From the NCBI GenBank assembly GCA_039566865.1, contig CM076948.1:24501001-24565000 (forward strand): a stretch of 64,000 nucleotides of DNA, in the 5' to 3' direction. Position numbers and translations under genes: made by a program. Source of the DNA: Aurelia coerulea. Taxonomy: Eukaryota; Cnidaria; Scyphozoa; Semaeostomeae; Ulmaridae. Below the pieces are notes generated by a model. That model saw only the letters and a list, made by a program, of their open reading frames with translations, did no database searches and was not told the DNA's origin. Below are positions 54,841 through 63,134 of this stretch, piece by piece. Position 1 is the stretch's first letter; each line of letters starts with the position of its first letter.

Positions 54841-55085
54841 CACTACACTACACTACACTACACTACACTACACTACACTACACTACACTACACTACACTA
54901 CACTACACTACACTACACTACACTACACTACACTACACTACACTACACTGCACTGCACTGCACTGCACTGCACTGCACTGCACTGCACTGCACTGCACTG
55001 CACTGCACTGCACTGCACTGCACTGCACTGCACTGCACTGCACTGCACTGCACTGCACTGCACTACACTACACTACACTACACTA
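54841..55085 (+). repeat. Pentanucleotide microsatellite with a three-block structure
   Basis: About 21 units of CACTA (54841-54945), about 23 units of CACTG (54946-55060), then five of CACTA. The switch is sharp on both sides, with almost no mixed units. The open frame through it is an artefact of the repeat. Confidence 0.97.
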
Positions 55086-55086
55086 C

Positions 55087-55713
55087 GCTACGAATGACCT
55101 GAAATGAACATTATGTTTCGCCAAGAACAACTAGGTCACTGTCTTTTCATTGCTGCTGAGAACACTGATCAAGAGTTTAGCTGTTGGCTAAATCAATATT
55201 TTTCTTTCATCCATAAATAGATGTTTCTTTTCAAGTTATGAATTCACGCAAAAGGCAGTAAAACAGCAACTGTAAAGAGCAATATTGATATTTGTACTCA
55301 TGCAACCAAACTAAGCGTGATACAGTATTTGTAGTTGTATCAAATAACAGTGAAGCGTGTGGCGATGTATGATAAATAGCAAAAATAACTGATTACTCAT
55401 CAAAAATTAAACTTCTATCGCCATAGAAAAACGAAACTAAACGTATCGGGCCGTGCCCTTCGTCAGTAGTTGTATGTTTCGTTTGTAGTTGTATGTTTGA
55501 TATTATCAGCTTAGAACTGAGACTTTTCTTTGAAGCGGTGAGTGTATCCAAAGCAAAGCTGGGCATGCATCATTTTAAGAAATATTACACTTAGACACAT
55601 ATAAACAAATTAGAGCTGCCGGGCGACACCGAAATAATGAGCCGAGAAAGTCTGTCACACACAATAAAGTAATCGACCTAAATCAGTGATTCAAACTTTG
55701 TCAGCTAAATAGC
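55087..55713. other. Kinesin intron 3, unannotated stretch
   Basis: A small direct repeat of GTAGTTGTATGTTT lies near 55465-55500. No exon recognised. Confidence 0.35.
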
Positions 55714-56324
55714 TACCGGGTGCGCCAAAATAAACTATGCACGTTTGGTAGGCCACAATAAATCGTAAACTGGACCCATTTTGAAGATTTATGACTTAGT
55801 CGTTAGCAGAAAGCCTGAATTAGATACTGGGATTTTTTGCAAATTTTTATTTTTAGTTTTTAGAGCTACCTAGAAGCGAGTTTCCTAAAATTTTAGTTTT
55901 CGAAAACACTGAAAACGATAAAAAAACATCGATCAAGTTTTCTAAAGAATCGACATGAATGGACAAAGAAAAACCTTGTTCATGGTTATTTGCGATTTAG
56001 AAATCGACCAATTGTAATCTGCTATACGAGAGTTCGTACTAAATTTCCAAATCCCCCTGAAAACGTTTTCTTTTTGTTTATTCATGTTGAGTCTTTTAAA
56101 ATTTGATCGACGTTTTTTGATCGTTTTCAATGTGTTCGAAAATGAACATTTCAAGAAACTCGCTTCTGGCTCTAAAAACTCAAAACGTAAAAATTTGTAA
56201 AAAGTCCCAGAATCTAATTCAGGCTTTCTGCTAAAGATTAAGTCATAAATCTTCAAAATCGGTCCAGTGTACGATTTATTGTGGCCTGCCAAACGTGCAT
56301 AGTTTATTTTGGCGCATCCGGTAG
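55714..56324. mobile_element. Family E palindromic MITE, copy 3
   Basis: TACCGGGTGCGCCAAAATAA at the left faces TTATTTTGGCGCATCCGGTA at the right. Mirrored inner blocks match 7975-8555 and 10100-10699. Confidence 0.9.
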
Positions 56325-56392
56325 AATATATGACTCCTTTCGCTTTGCAATTCAATACAATTGCCAGTTTCAGAAATAGAATTTATATTTCA

Positions 56393-56557
56393 ATAGACCA
56401 TTTTGACATTTAGAAAAAGGATCTGGGGAGAGCAATATTTTTCTGGTAAATGGCTGCCACAGGGCTTTTCACCAACGATAAATTGAACTGTGGCAGCCAT
56501 TTACCAGAAAAATGTTGCTCTCCCCAGGCCCTTTTCTAAATGTCAAAATGGTCTATA
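56393..56557. mobile_element. Palindromic MITE with about 70-bp arms
   Basis: TAGACCATTTTGACATTTAG, AAAAGGATCTGGGGAGAGCA and TTTTTCTGGTAAATGGCTGC face GCAGCCATTTACCAGAAAAA, TGCTCTCCCCAGGCCCTTTT and CTAAATGTCAAAATGGTCTA. Only two or three mismatches are visible. The loop is about 25 bp. Confidence 0.88.
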
Positions 56558-56559
56558 GC

Positions 56560-56735
56560 AAGTAAACCATGGACCAGAATCGAGCGTGGAATTCTCGTTC
56601 TCATACAAAGCCCTTGCCAGCATTTTCCTCATTTCCAAGTCTAATAGATGAATGATCTTACCAAACGAAATTTTCACATCTAAGTTAGCTTTTGGCTGAT
56701 AGATTAAAATTTCAATTTTGAATATCGGCCACGTA
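56560..56735. repeat. Dispersed repeat shared with 4418-4595
   Basis: See the order of blocks GTGGAATTCTC, CATACAAAGCCCTT, TTACCAAACGAAATTTTCAC and TTTTGAATATCGGCC. The intervals are similar in both copies. Confidence 0.6.
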
Positions 56736-56796
56736 CTTTTTATTCCACATCGCGCCAAACGTGTTAACTTTTATTTTAAATTCACCCTGTATATAA

Positions 56797-57290
56797 CAAC
56801 ATAGCACTCAAATCTTTAAAAAGGTCGGTGTAAAATTCTATTGCAATTTTCTTTGAAAGAAATGGCTTGGAAGGAACTTAGGGTTTTTTCTATAAATCTG
56901 CCGTGACAATTTATTGATCACTTGATTAGTTTCAATATGGCGGCATTTATTAAATTTGAGGCTATGACGTCATCAAATTTCTAAATCTTAACTAGAAAAG
57001 CTACAGATTTCTGCTTGCTACCATATTGTAGACCTTCATAAACTATGGTTTTCTTGAAGGTTATATAATGTTTCCTCTATTAGTTTAGGATTTACGATGA
57101 TTTAATTTTTTTTCAATATTTTCCATGAATTTTTACAAAATGAATAAATTGCCACCATATTGAAAAAATGAAGATATCAACAAATTTCCTCGGCAGATTT
57201 ACAGCAAAAACCCAAGTTCCTTTCAAGCCATTTAATTTAAAGAAAACTGCAGTAGAATTTTACACCGACCTTCTTAAAGATTTGAAAGAT
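56797..57290. mobile_element. Family B MITE, ending 25 bp before a kinesin exon
   Basis: ACTCAAATCTTTAAAAAGGT and CGGTGTAAAATTCTATTGCA face TAGAATTTTACACCGACCTT and CTTAAAGATTTGA. Inner blocks match 6975-7487. The acceptor of the exon at 57315 lies just beyond the right end, so the branch point is probably at or inside the element. Confidence 0.85.
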
Positions 57291-57314
57291 ATAACCTGTG
57301 GTAATCTTTTTTAG

Positions 57315-57352
57315 CGGCCAAACTGGCTCTGGAAAAACATTCACGATGCTTG
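57315..57352 (+). CDS. KIF15: KIF15-like kinesin, motor exon 4 (P-loop)
   Basis: 38-bp exon between TAATCTTTTTTAG and GCTTG|GTAAGA. With the split Tyr codon it reads YGQTGSGKTFTML, the ATP-binding P-loop. Vertebrate KIF15 has the same motif followed by a Met/Gly and a Pro-Ser-Glu-Ser run; here GPPDESDS follows in the next exon. It enters in phase 2 and leaves in phase 1. Confidence 0.96.
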
Positions 57353-57517
57353 GTAAGAATTTACGTTGTTTGTATTTCAATGATGTTAACATTCATCAGT
57401 ACGTATTGCCTACTAACTTTATGTTTTCTGTTTGAATGAATTAACGAATGAACAAATAAAGAAAGAGCTATTAAATATACATTGAATCGAGTGATAGAAA
57501 ATTTTAATGGCTAGGAC

Positions 57518-57796
57518 TACACGTATTGTTTTGTAAGAAACGAAGAATTTGGCCCAGTACTGAAAGTTTCTTAAAATTATCAGATTCTCAGAACTCGGAG
57601 TTTCTTACGAGTTTCTTAAAGGTTTCAGAACAATCGTAATGTTCATTACCTATGCCCTCGTGGAACATTTCAAAACAATATTTTGTGAAGCATTTCCAAT
57701 GTTCAGACATTACTCCAGTACCTTCCGAGTAATATGATGAACAATTGTAATGTTCATCACATGTGCCCTTTGCAGTTTATTATAAAAAAGTACATG
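57518..57796 (-). repeat. Family A MITE, partial
   Basis: Inverse orientation: TACACGTATTGTTTTGTAAG, TTTGGCCCAGTACTGAAAGT, AAAATTATCAGATTCTCAGA, then ATGCCCTCGTGGAACATTTC. The last third is deleted and the end is TTATTATAAAAAAGTACATG. Part of the centre is duplicated (ATTACCTATGCCCT / ATCACATGTGCCCT). Confidence 0.75.
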
Positions 57797-57798
57797 TA

Positions 57799-58233
57799 CA
57801 GTAAGAACCCGCAAAATAGAAACCTGTTTTTTCAAAACAGCCTGTTTAGTTTCTTTTTGAAAGGTCATTAATTTGGAAACAGGCTGAAAGGTTTCTTATC
57901 ACATGGTTAAGAAACCTTCAGTGATTTCAATGTCAATATTTAAACAAACCCAGAGCAAACACTATCAAACGGTATGTTCTTGTTACCTCTAAAATTACTC
58001 AGCAATATCATACATACCAAGTATAAAGATAGAGATGCTTTTGGATAAAATCTCTAAAAAATGTTTGGCACCTGATTTTAACAAAGATCATTAGATACGA
58101 ATTCATTTGGGTTCCTCCTGTAAGAAACCTTCCTAAAATCAGGCTGAGAAGTTTCTTATATGAAGGCACCATTTCTAAAAAAATCAGACTGAGGTTTCTT
58201 ATAAAGTGGTTTCTATTTTGCGGGTTCTTACTG
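57799..58233. mobile_element. Family K MITE (CAGTAAGAACCCGC ends, TA flanks)
   Basis: CAGTAAGAACCCGCAAAATA and GAAACC face GGTTTC and TATTTTGCGGGTTCTTACTG exactly. TA lies on both sides, the target of Tc1/mariner-type transposases. The inside repeats GTTTCTTA and AAACAGGCTGA units in both orientations. It sits 70 bp before the kinesin exon at 58303. A second member is at 61261-61682. Confidence 0.92.
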
Positions 58234-58302
58234 TAGTCTCTTGCTTCATCGCTGTCTTGTTCGCAATTCTTGCTAAATTGAGCTATTTATCTTGCTTTTC
58301 AG

Positions 58303-58403
58303 GTCCACCTGATGAATCTGACAGTTTCTCTCATGAATTACGAGGTGTCATACCAAGAGGATTTGAATATATGTTCAGTTTGATTAACAGAGAGCAAGAA
58401 AAG
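58303..58403 (+). CDS. KIF15: KIF15-like kinesin, motor exon 5
   Basis: The acceptor TATCTTGCTTTTCAG is strong and the donor AAAAG|GTATTT acceptable. It reads GPPDESDSFSHELRGVIPRG and FEYMFSLINREQEK. GVIPR is a conserved kinesin helix start, and FEYxFSLIxREQEK is KIF15-like. It enters in phase 1 and leaves in phase 0. Confidence 0.96.
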
Positions 58404-58431
58404 GTATTTTGACAGATTTGCTGGAGCCTGA

Positions 58432-59095
58432 ACCTCCGAAGGTGCATGAGTGAACAAGAACAGATAATGTTACAATAGAACTCGCTACTTTTCATTGACA
58501 CCAAGATACAAAGCAATTTGTGATTGCAGACAAAGGGAATTCCATGATCGGTTGGTCAAGACATAAACACAAACAAAGCAAGCCGCAAAAATTGCCCTGA
58601 AACCCGGGTCGCTAGCTCGGTCGTTGTGCATTTCAGAAATGGTTTTAAAGAGCAAATATTAGCACATATTGAAAGAAGAGGGATACATCTAAACTTCTGC
58701 CTCGGGCATTTTATTTTTTTCGTACAGAAGCTGAGCAGTAAGTGTTTTAATTACACCTAAAAAGTACGAGAATTTAATCCCCTCCCAATTGGCTTCTGCA
58801 CAAAATAAATAAAGTGCCCGAGGCAGAAGTTTAGATATATGCTTCTTCTTTCGATATGTGCTAATATTTGCTCTTGAAAACCATTTCTGAAATGCACAAC
58901 GACCGAGTTAGCGACCCGGGTTTCAGGGCAATTTTTGCGGCTTGCTTTGTTTTTGTTTATGTCTTGACCAACCGAGCATGGAATTCCCTTTGTCTGCAAT
59001 CACACATTGCTTTGTATCTAGGTGTCAATGAAAAGTAGCGAGTTGTATTGTAACATTATCTGTCCTTGTTGCATGAGTGTGCACCTCTAGGTTGT
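58432..59095. mobile_element. Large foldback element, about 280-bp arms
   Basis: Left blocks AGATAATGTTACAATAGAAC, TTGTGATTGCAGACAAAGGG, AAGCCGCAAAAATTGCCCTG, AAACCCGGGTCGCTAGCTCG and CTTCTGCCTCGGGCATTTTA are mirrored on the right as TAAAGTGCCCGAGGCAGAAG, CGAGTTAGCGACCCGGGTTT, CAGGGCAATTTTTGCGGCTT, CCCTTTGTCTGCAATCACA and TTGTATTGTAACATTATCT. The centre is about 85 bp. It starts about 30 bp after the donor of exon 58303-58403. Eroded relatives are at 10970-11180 and 24660-25165. Confidence 0.93.
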
Positions 59096-59845
59096 TGATG
59101 TTGCTCGTCAAACCCTAAAGCACCTAACACGATGACGAATTGTTTGCTCCCAGGCTGTCCCTCTCTTATGATTATCATTGGAACAGTTTAAATTTAATTG
59201 TAAGTGCCATTTAATTGTGAGTTGCTCTGAAGATGCCCTAGTGGGCGAAACTAGTTAGCAGATAACTGAATAAAAAAGCGCAAAAGATCAACTCAATGCC
59301 TGCTCTCTGTGGATGTTGTCCCTCTTCTGCTCATCGTTCACTATATATAATTGTAAGTGTCATACATAAGTGGGAACTCGCTGACTATAGGTCCTTTCCC
59401 ACTATAGATGGCACATAGTTAATTAGCCTTGTTGTTTTGTAAACAGTTTGTTTTTTTACTGAATAGAGAAAAAAGAAGTATTTAATTAAGTATAGTTATT
59501 TACCTTGCCTTGGATGCGTCGTTTTAGCGCAAAATTTTAGATCCATAAATTACCTCAAAAACCTTTCCGAGGTTTTTCTTGGCCCGAATAATATGCATAT
59601 AATCGCTATATTTGAAGGCTACCCTTCATAACAGTCGCCTCCTGTAAATGCTATCTTTAAATTTGAACCATGTTCACTTCGTTCGTACCTTAATTAGGTA
59701 AAATAACAGTCACTCCTCTGCCTTACTGTTTGATAAACCCCTCTTCGAATAGGCCCGCATCCGAAAATTATTTTGACACATCAGCCCTAAGGCAGAAGCA
59801 AGAACTTATTCAGCTATAAAATCCTTGGTAGTAAATATATTTACC
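59096..59845. other. Kinesin intron 5, unannotated stretch
   Basis: CTGAAGATGCCCTAGTGGGCGAAAC near 59230 resembles the 3' regions of some retroelements, followed by GAATAAAAAAGCGC; no element could be delimited. No exon recognised. Confidence 0.35.
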
Positions 59846-59913
59846 ATAAAAGCTCTATTAAGGCCCCGGGGGCTTATTTATTAGAGAGGGGAGCTTAACA
59901 GAGCTTTTACGTT
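59846..59913. mobile_element. Very short family C MITE
   Basis: CATAAAAGCTCTATTAAGGCC faces GGAGCTTAACAGAGCTTTTACG with about 25 bp between. It is a deletion form of family C, ending about 33 bp before the kinesin exon at 59947. Confidence 0.8.
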
Positions 59914-59946
59914 AATTAGAGTAGTAATTTGCTCTTTTTATTTTAG

Positions 59947-60126
59947 CATGGTGATAGAAAGGAATTCATTTGTAAATGTTCATTTCTTGAGATCTACAAC
60001 GAACAGATATTCGATTTGTTAGACCCTGCCTCTGTTGGACTCCATCTACGAGAAGATATCAAAAAAGGTGTTTTCGTTGAAGGGTTGCAAGAAAAGGATA
60101 TATCGTCAGCAAAGGATGCTTACAAG
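59947..60126 (+). CDS. KIF15: KIF15-like kinesin, motor exon 6
   Basis: The acceptor TTTGCTCTTTTTATTTTAG is strong and the donor TACAAG|GTTTGT moderate. It is exactly 60 codons, phase 0 on both sides: HGDRKEFICKCSFLEIYNEQ, IFDLLDPASVGLHLREDIKK, then GVFVEGLQEKDISSAKDAYK. SFLEIYNEQIxDLLD is the kinesin alpha2-beta4 signature, and LREDIKKGVFVEG matches KIF15. Confidence 0.97.
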
Positions 60127-60174
60127 GTTTGTGTACTAATTTCTAGTATCGTAGCCACAACTGAACGTAGCATA

Positions 60175-60400
60175 TGGTCCAAATCTTCAAAAAGGTTGGC
60201 GTAAAATTTAATGTCATATTTCTTTGAATCGAATGACTTGAAAGAAACTTCAGTTATTTTGTTCGTTGCTACTTGAGCACTTTCCAGGAATCTTCAATAT
60301 TTTCAGAGTTAGCGGTTTTTCATTCTTTTTAGGAATTCAAGAGTAGTTTTGAAAAGATTAAAATCATTGAAATTTCTAAACTTTTTGAGGAAACATGGAC
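60175..60400. repeat. Partial family B MITE (left half)
   Basis: CCAAATCTTCAAAAAGGTTG, GCGTAAAATTTAATG and TTCTTTGAATCGAATGACTT parallel the left end of family B. The right half is missing or replaced by the element at 60410. Confidence 0.55.
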
Positions 60401-60409
60401 TAAAGTCCG

Positions 60410-60525
60410 TCTCAAATTAGATGTCGCCTGAGATTTGCGATAACGCGAAAGTCTGTTGCAAAACACTTCAATCGTTGTTATTCGCGGGCATTTGCAGGTG
60501 ACATCTAATTGAAACAGAATATGAT
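60410..60525. mobile_element. Short palindromic element (GTCCGTCTCAAATTAGATG end)
   Basis: GTCTCAAATTAGATGTCGCC faces GGTGACATCTAATTGAAAC, about 20 bp with two or three mismatches. CGAAAGTCTGTTGC and GTTATTCGCGGGCATTTGC lie inside. A relative is at 1055-1160. Confidence 0.6.
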
Positions 60526-60642
60526 TTTCAAGGAGATCATAGTTTATGAATGTCTACAATACGTTATCTAGCACAAGTCTGTCACTCTCACGGTTTGCGA
60601 TATAGAACTTTGATGACATCATATCCTCAAGGTGAAGTGACG

Positions 60643-60815
60643 TTGCAGTTTTTAGCATCATGTGCTGGTATCGCAGGAGTAGAGAAGACCTAATTGAGTC
60701 TGTGACCCCTTGTCATCACGCTGTAGTGGTGGGGCTCTATCTGGGTTCGAACCCTGTCCGCATGACTGTTCTTGCTACAAAATCAGAGGATTACACCACT
60801 GCACCACAACACCGT
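60643..60815 (-). mobile_element. tRNA-derived SINE, second copy of the second family
   Basis: Minus strand: GGTGTTGTGGTGCAGTGGTG (A box) and GGGTTCGAACCC-type B box (seen as GGGTTCGAACCCTGTCCGC on +). The body TGACAAGGGGTCACAGACTC matches 44296-44492, but it is more diverged. Confidence 0.8.
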
Positions 60816-60895
60816 CAAATGCATTGAAAAATATAGAATACGCTGTAAAAGTGTGACCAGAAAATTGGTCACACCGAAAGTTCCCTTTGATAGTA

Positions 60896-61255
60896 ATAAT
60901 AATAATGATAATAATAGTAAATTCTTTATTCAATCAGCTTCAATACATTAGCTGCTATCAAGAGAAGCCCTGTTTTTTTAAAGCAAATAAAATTGTCAGA
61001 TCTAAAAGTTTACAGTTAACATAATTACTACATATTACAAATGTTACATAAAAAGTTGAGCAATCCATAAAATGTTCTTTTAGTCTTTGCTTAAAAGGAA
61101 GGTAAAATTTCTCAGTCTTTAAATGCGTTGGCAATGCATTATAGATCTTTACGCCACTTTAGTAAAATCCTCTTTTCGCCGTCTGAGTTTTTACTTTTAG
61201 AATTTTCAAGTTGCGTCCATTGTCTCTTGTAGCTTTTTGGTGGTCAACCTACTCA
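60896..61255 (-). pseudogene. 5'-truncated LINE tail with (ATT)n-type end
   Basis: On the minus strand the sequence encodes, with breaks, the end of a LINE reverse transcriptase: a NALPTHLKTEKF-like stretch followed by PFKQRLKEHFMDCSTF. The 3' end is a (TAATAATGA)-type microsatellite, at 60893-60920 on +. The coding part is interrupted by stops and frameshift. This is not the family at 45551. Confidence 0.6.
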
Positions 61256-61260
61256 AAATA

Positions 61261-61682
61261 CAGTAAAAACCCGCACATAAGAACCTTCATTTATTAAGAA
61301 CCTACAGCCTGAAATCATATATTTTTTGTACCCAATAGATAAGAACCATTTCAGCCTGATATCATAACTAGGTTCCTAATAAAGGGTTTAATTCATTCAT
61401 TGGGAAATAAATGCAATCTGTTTGCCAATCGACCTCTTTCGTGAACTCCAAAACATTACTTGCAGAACTGTGATAGGCAGGGCCTGCAGGGGTAAACTGG
61501 GTAAGCTTGGATTGAAGTGGATAGGGCCAAGTGTGTAAGGAAGTTTGGCAGAGATTTAGATTCACATATTTCCCTTTGTTAAGAACCTAAACTAAACCCT
61601 GATTACTGGATGTCCCTCATTGCATAAGAACCTAAACAGGCTGATTTCAAAATCTTAGGTTCTTATGTGCGGGTTTTTACTG
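61261..61682. mobile_element. Family K MITE, second member
   Basis: CAGTAAAAACCCGCACATAA and GAACC face GGTTC and TTATGTGCGGGTTTTTACTG exactly, with TA on both sides. The inner units (TAAGAACCT and AGGTTCTTA with CAGCCTGA) follow the same plan as 57799-58233, but the sequence differs, so this is a separate subfamily. Confidence 0.92.
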
Positions 61683-61874
61683 TAGTCGTGAAATACATCA
61701 GGAGCAGTTTTGTTCAAACATCTGAACACAAAATCAGCACAATGCATGCATGTTGTGCATATTGGTAAACGAGCGAAACATAAGATCTACTTGTTGATAG
61801 CGTCCTCCAAATATAATCTTGACTGCTCTTTTCTCTAGCCTTCTGACTGTAACTTATTGTCACTTCTTCATCAG

Positions 61875-62210
61875 GTATTGAATTCTGGATGGATGAATCG
61901 ACGAGTAGCATCAACTTCAATGAACCGAGAAAGCAGTCGAAGTCATGCCGTATTCACAGTATCAATTCAATCGAAGGAGAAGAAAGGAGGGATGGCAAAT
62001 ATCAAAGTTTCGCGATTACATCTCGTTGATTTAGCAGGATCAGAACGACAGAAAGATACGAGAACAGAAGGAGTTAGGCTAAAAGAAGCTGGAAATATAA
62101 ACAGATCTTTGTCAGCACTTGGCAACGTCATTATGGCATTAGTTGATATAGCACATGGAAAAACGAGACATGTTCATTATCGAGACTCGAAACTCACCTT
62201 CATTCTCAGG
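61875..62210 (+). CDS. KIF15: KIF15-like kinesin, motor exon 7 (switch I and II)
   Basis: The acceptor CACTTCTTCATCAG and donor CTCAGG|GTAAGT are strong. It is 112 codons, phase 0 both sides: [71 protein letters not shown], and [22 protein letters not shown] is switch I and DLAGSER switch II; YRDSKLT lies in the microtubule-binding region. The last 47 bp of the exon and its donor are duplicated downstream (62275-62321), so two identical donors compete. Confidence 0.98.
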
Positions 62211-62385
62211 GTAAGTGCCATATTTTGTCTGAAACATGTTGTACAAGATGTAACTAAACCAGGGCTCAACAAATCGAGACATGTTCATTATCGAGACTCG
62301 AAACTCACCTTCATTCTCAGGGTAAGTGCCATATTCTGTCTGAAACATGTTGTACAAGATGTAACTAATCCAGGGCTCAACAAAT
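62164..62385 (+). repeat. Tandem 111-bp duplication across an exon end and its donor
   Basis: Copy 1 is 62164-62274 and copy 2 62275-62385; they differ at about two or three positions (for example ATTTTGTCT/ATTCTGTCT, AACTAAACC/AACTAATCC). Each copy holds the last 47 bp of the exon and the CTCAGG|GTAAGTGCC donor. The period is 37 codons and the frame is open through both copies to 62399. Confidence 0.97.
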
Positions 62386-62819
62386 TTCCTTCCTGGTAGC
62401 AAGCTAAGTACCTTTGTTTCTCCCACTTTTTTTCTCTCTTTCCTTTTCACTTTCCTTCCCTCCCCTCCCCTTCCTTCTCTTCTTTTTCCCCTTCCCTTCA
62501 GTTGCTTTTTCATTTGTCCCTTCTTCCTTCCTGGGAAATTTGAGCACACCAGCTTCCATCCTGGTAGCGCCGCTACCACGCTACTTCGTTTTTTTTAGCC
62601 CTGAACTAAACTATGGGCCATTTTGATGGGTCATTCCTCTGTGGATGTAACTAAGCTATGTAACTAAACTATGGGCCATTCCCCCCTGTGGTAGCGCTCA
62701 TACATGACTACAATTGTTTTGCCTGCAACAGACTTAGTCAGCAAACTGTACTTGCTAGGAATCTGAAGTTTCCTTTGGACGAGTTTTGATGGATTTATTT
62801 TATGATTGATTCTTTCCAG
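62386..62819. other. Kinesin intron 7, pyrimidine tract
   Basis: C/T-rich from about 62415 to 62530. The words TAACTAAxCTATG and GGGCCATT repeat near 62605-62685. No exon recognised. Confidence 0.5.
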
Positions 62820-62878
62820 GATTCACTTGGTGGAAATGCGAAAACATACATTATTGCGAATATTCACCCATCAGCAAA
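62820..62878 (+). CDS. KIF15: KIF15-like kinesin, motor exon 8
   Basis: The acceptor TTGATTCTTTCCAG and donor GCAAA|GTGAGT are good. It reads DSLGGNAKTYIIANIHPSA, the conserved DSLGGNxKT segment after the microtubule-binding loop. It enters in phase 0 and leaves in phase 2. Confidence 0.97.
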
Positions 62879-63070
62879 GTGAGTTCGCTTTATATATTGT
62901 TGTGAATTTACAAAAGCTTTTAAAACGAATCGCTATTGTCCCCCTAATCAAAGCTTACAGGTAATTGTCCTTTCGTTCGTATCGTGACCTTTCATTTTTC
63001 GATATGATAATCCTTTACTGCTTTAAAGTGTACTTATGAATGTTGAAAACATCCTGCTTCTCTTTCGAAG

Positions 63071-63134
63071 GTGTTTTGGTGAAACCTTATCGACACTCAA
63101 TTTTGCAAGAAGAGCCAAGATGATCAAAAATAAG
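63071..63134 (+). CDS. KIF15: KIF15-like kinesin, motor exon 9
   Basis: After CTTCTCTTTCGAAG it reads (K)CFGETLSTLNFARRAKMIKNK, the end of the motor (ETLSTLNFAxRAK). Donor AATAAG|GTTGGT is weaker than the others; without splicing, the frame would add only VGEV and stop. In KIF15 the neck and stalk follow here, so splicing to a further exon is expected. Confidence 0.95.

Noticed and set aside
54759..55097. 112-codon frame of LHYTT/LHCTA repeats
   Set aside because: Product of the pentanucleotide microsatellite.
62139..62579. 146-codon minus-strand frame
   Set aside because: Reverse reading of the exon duplication and of the pyrimidine tract.
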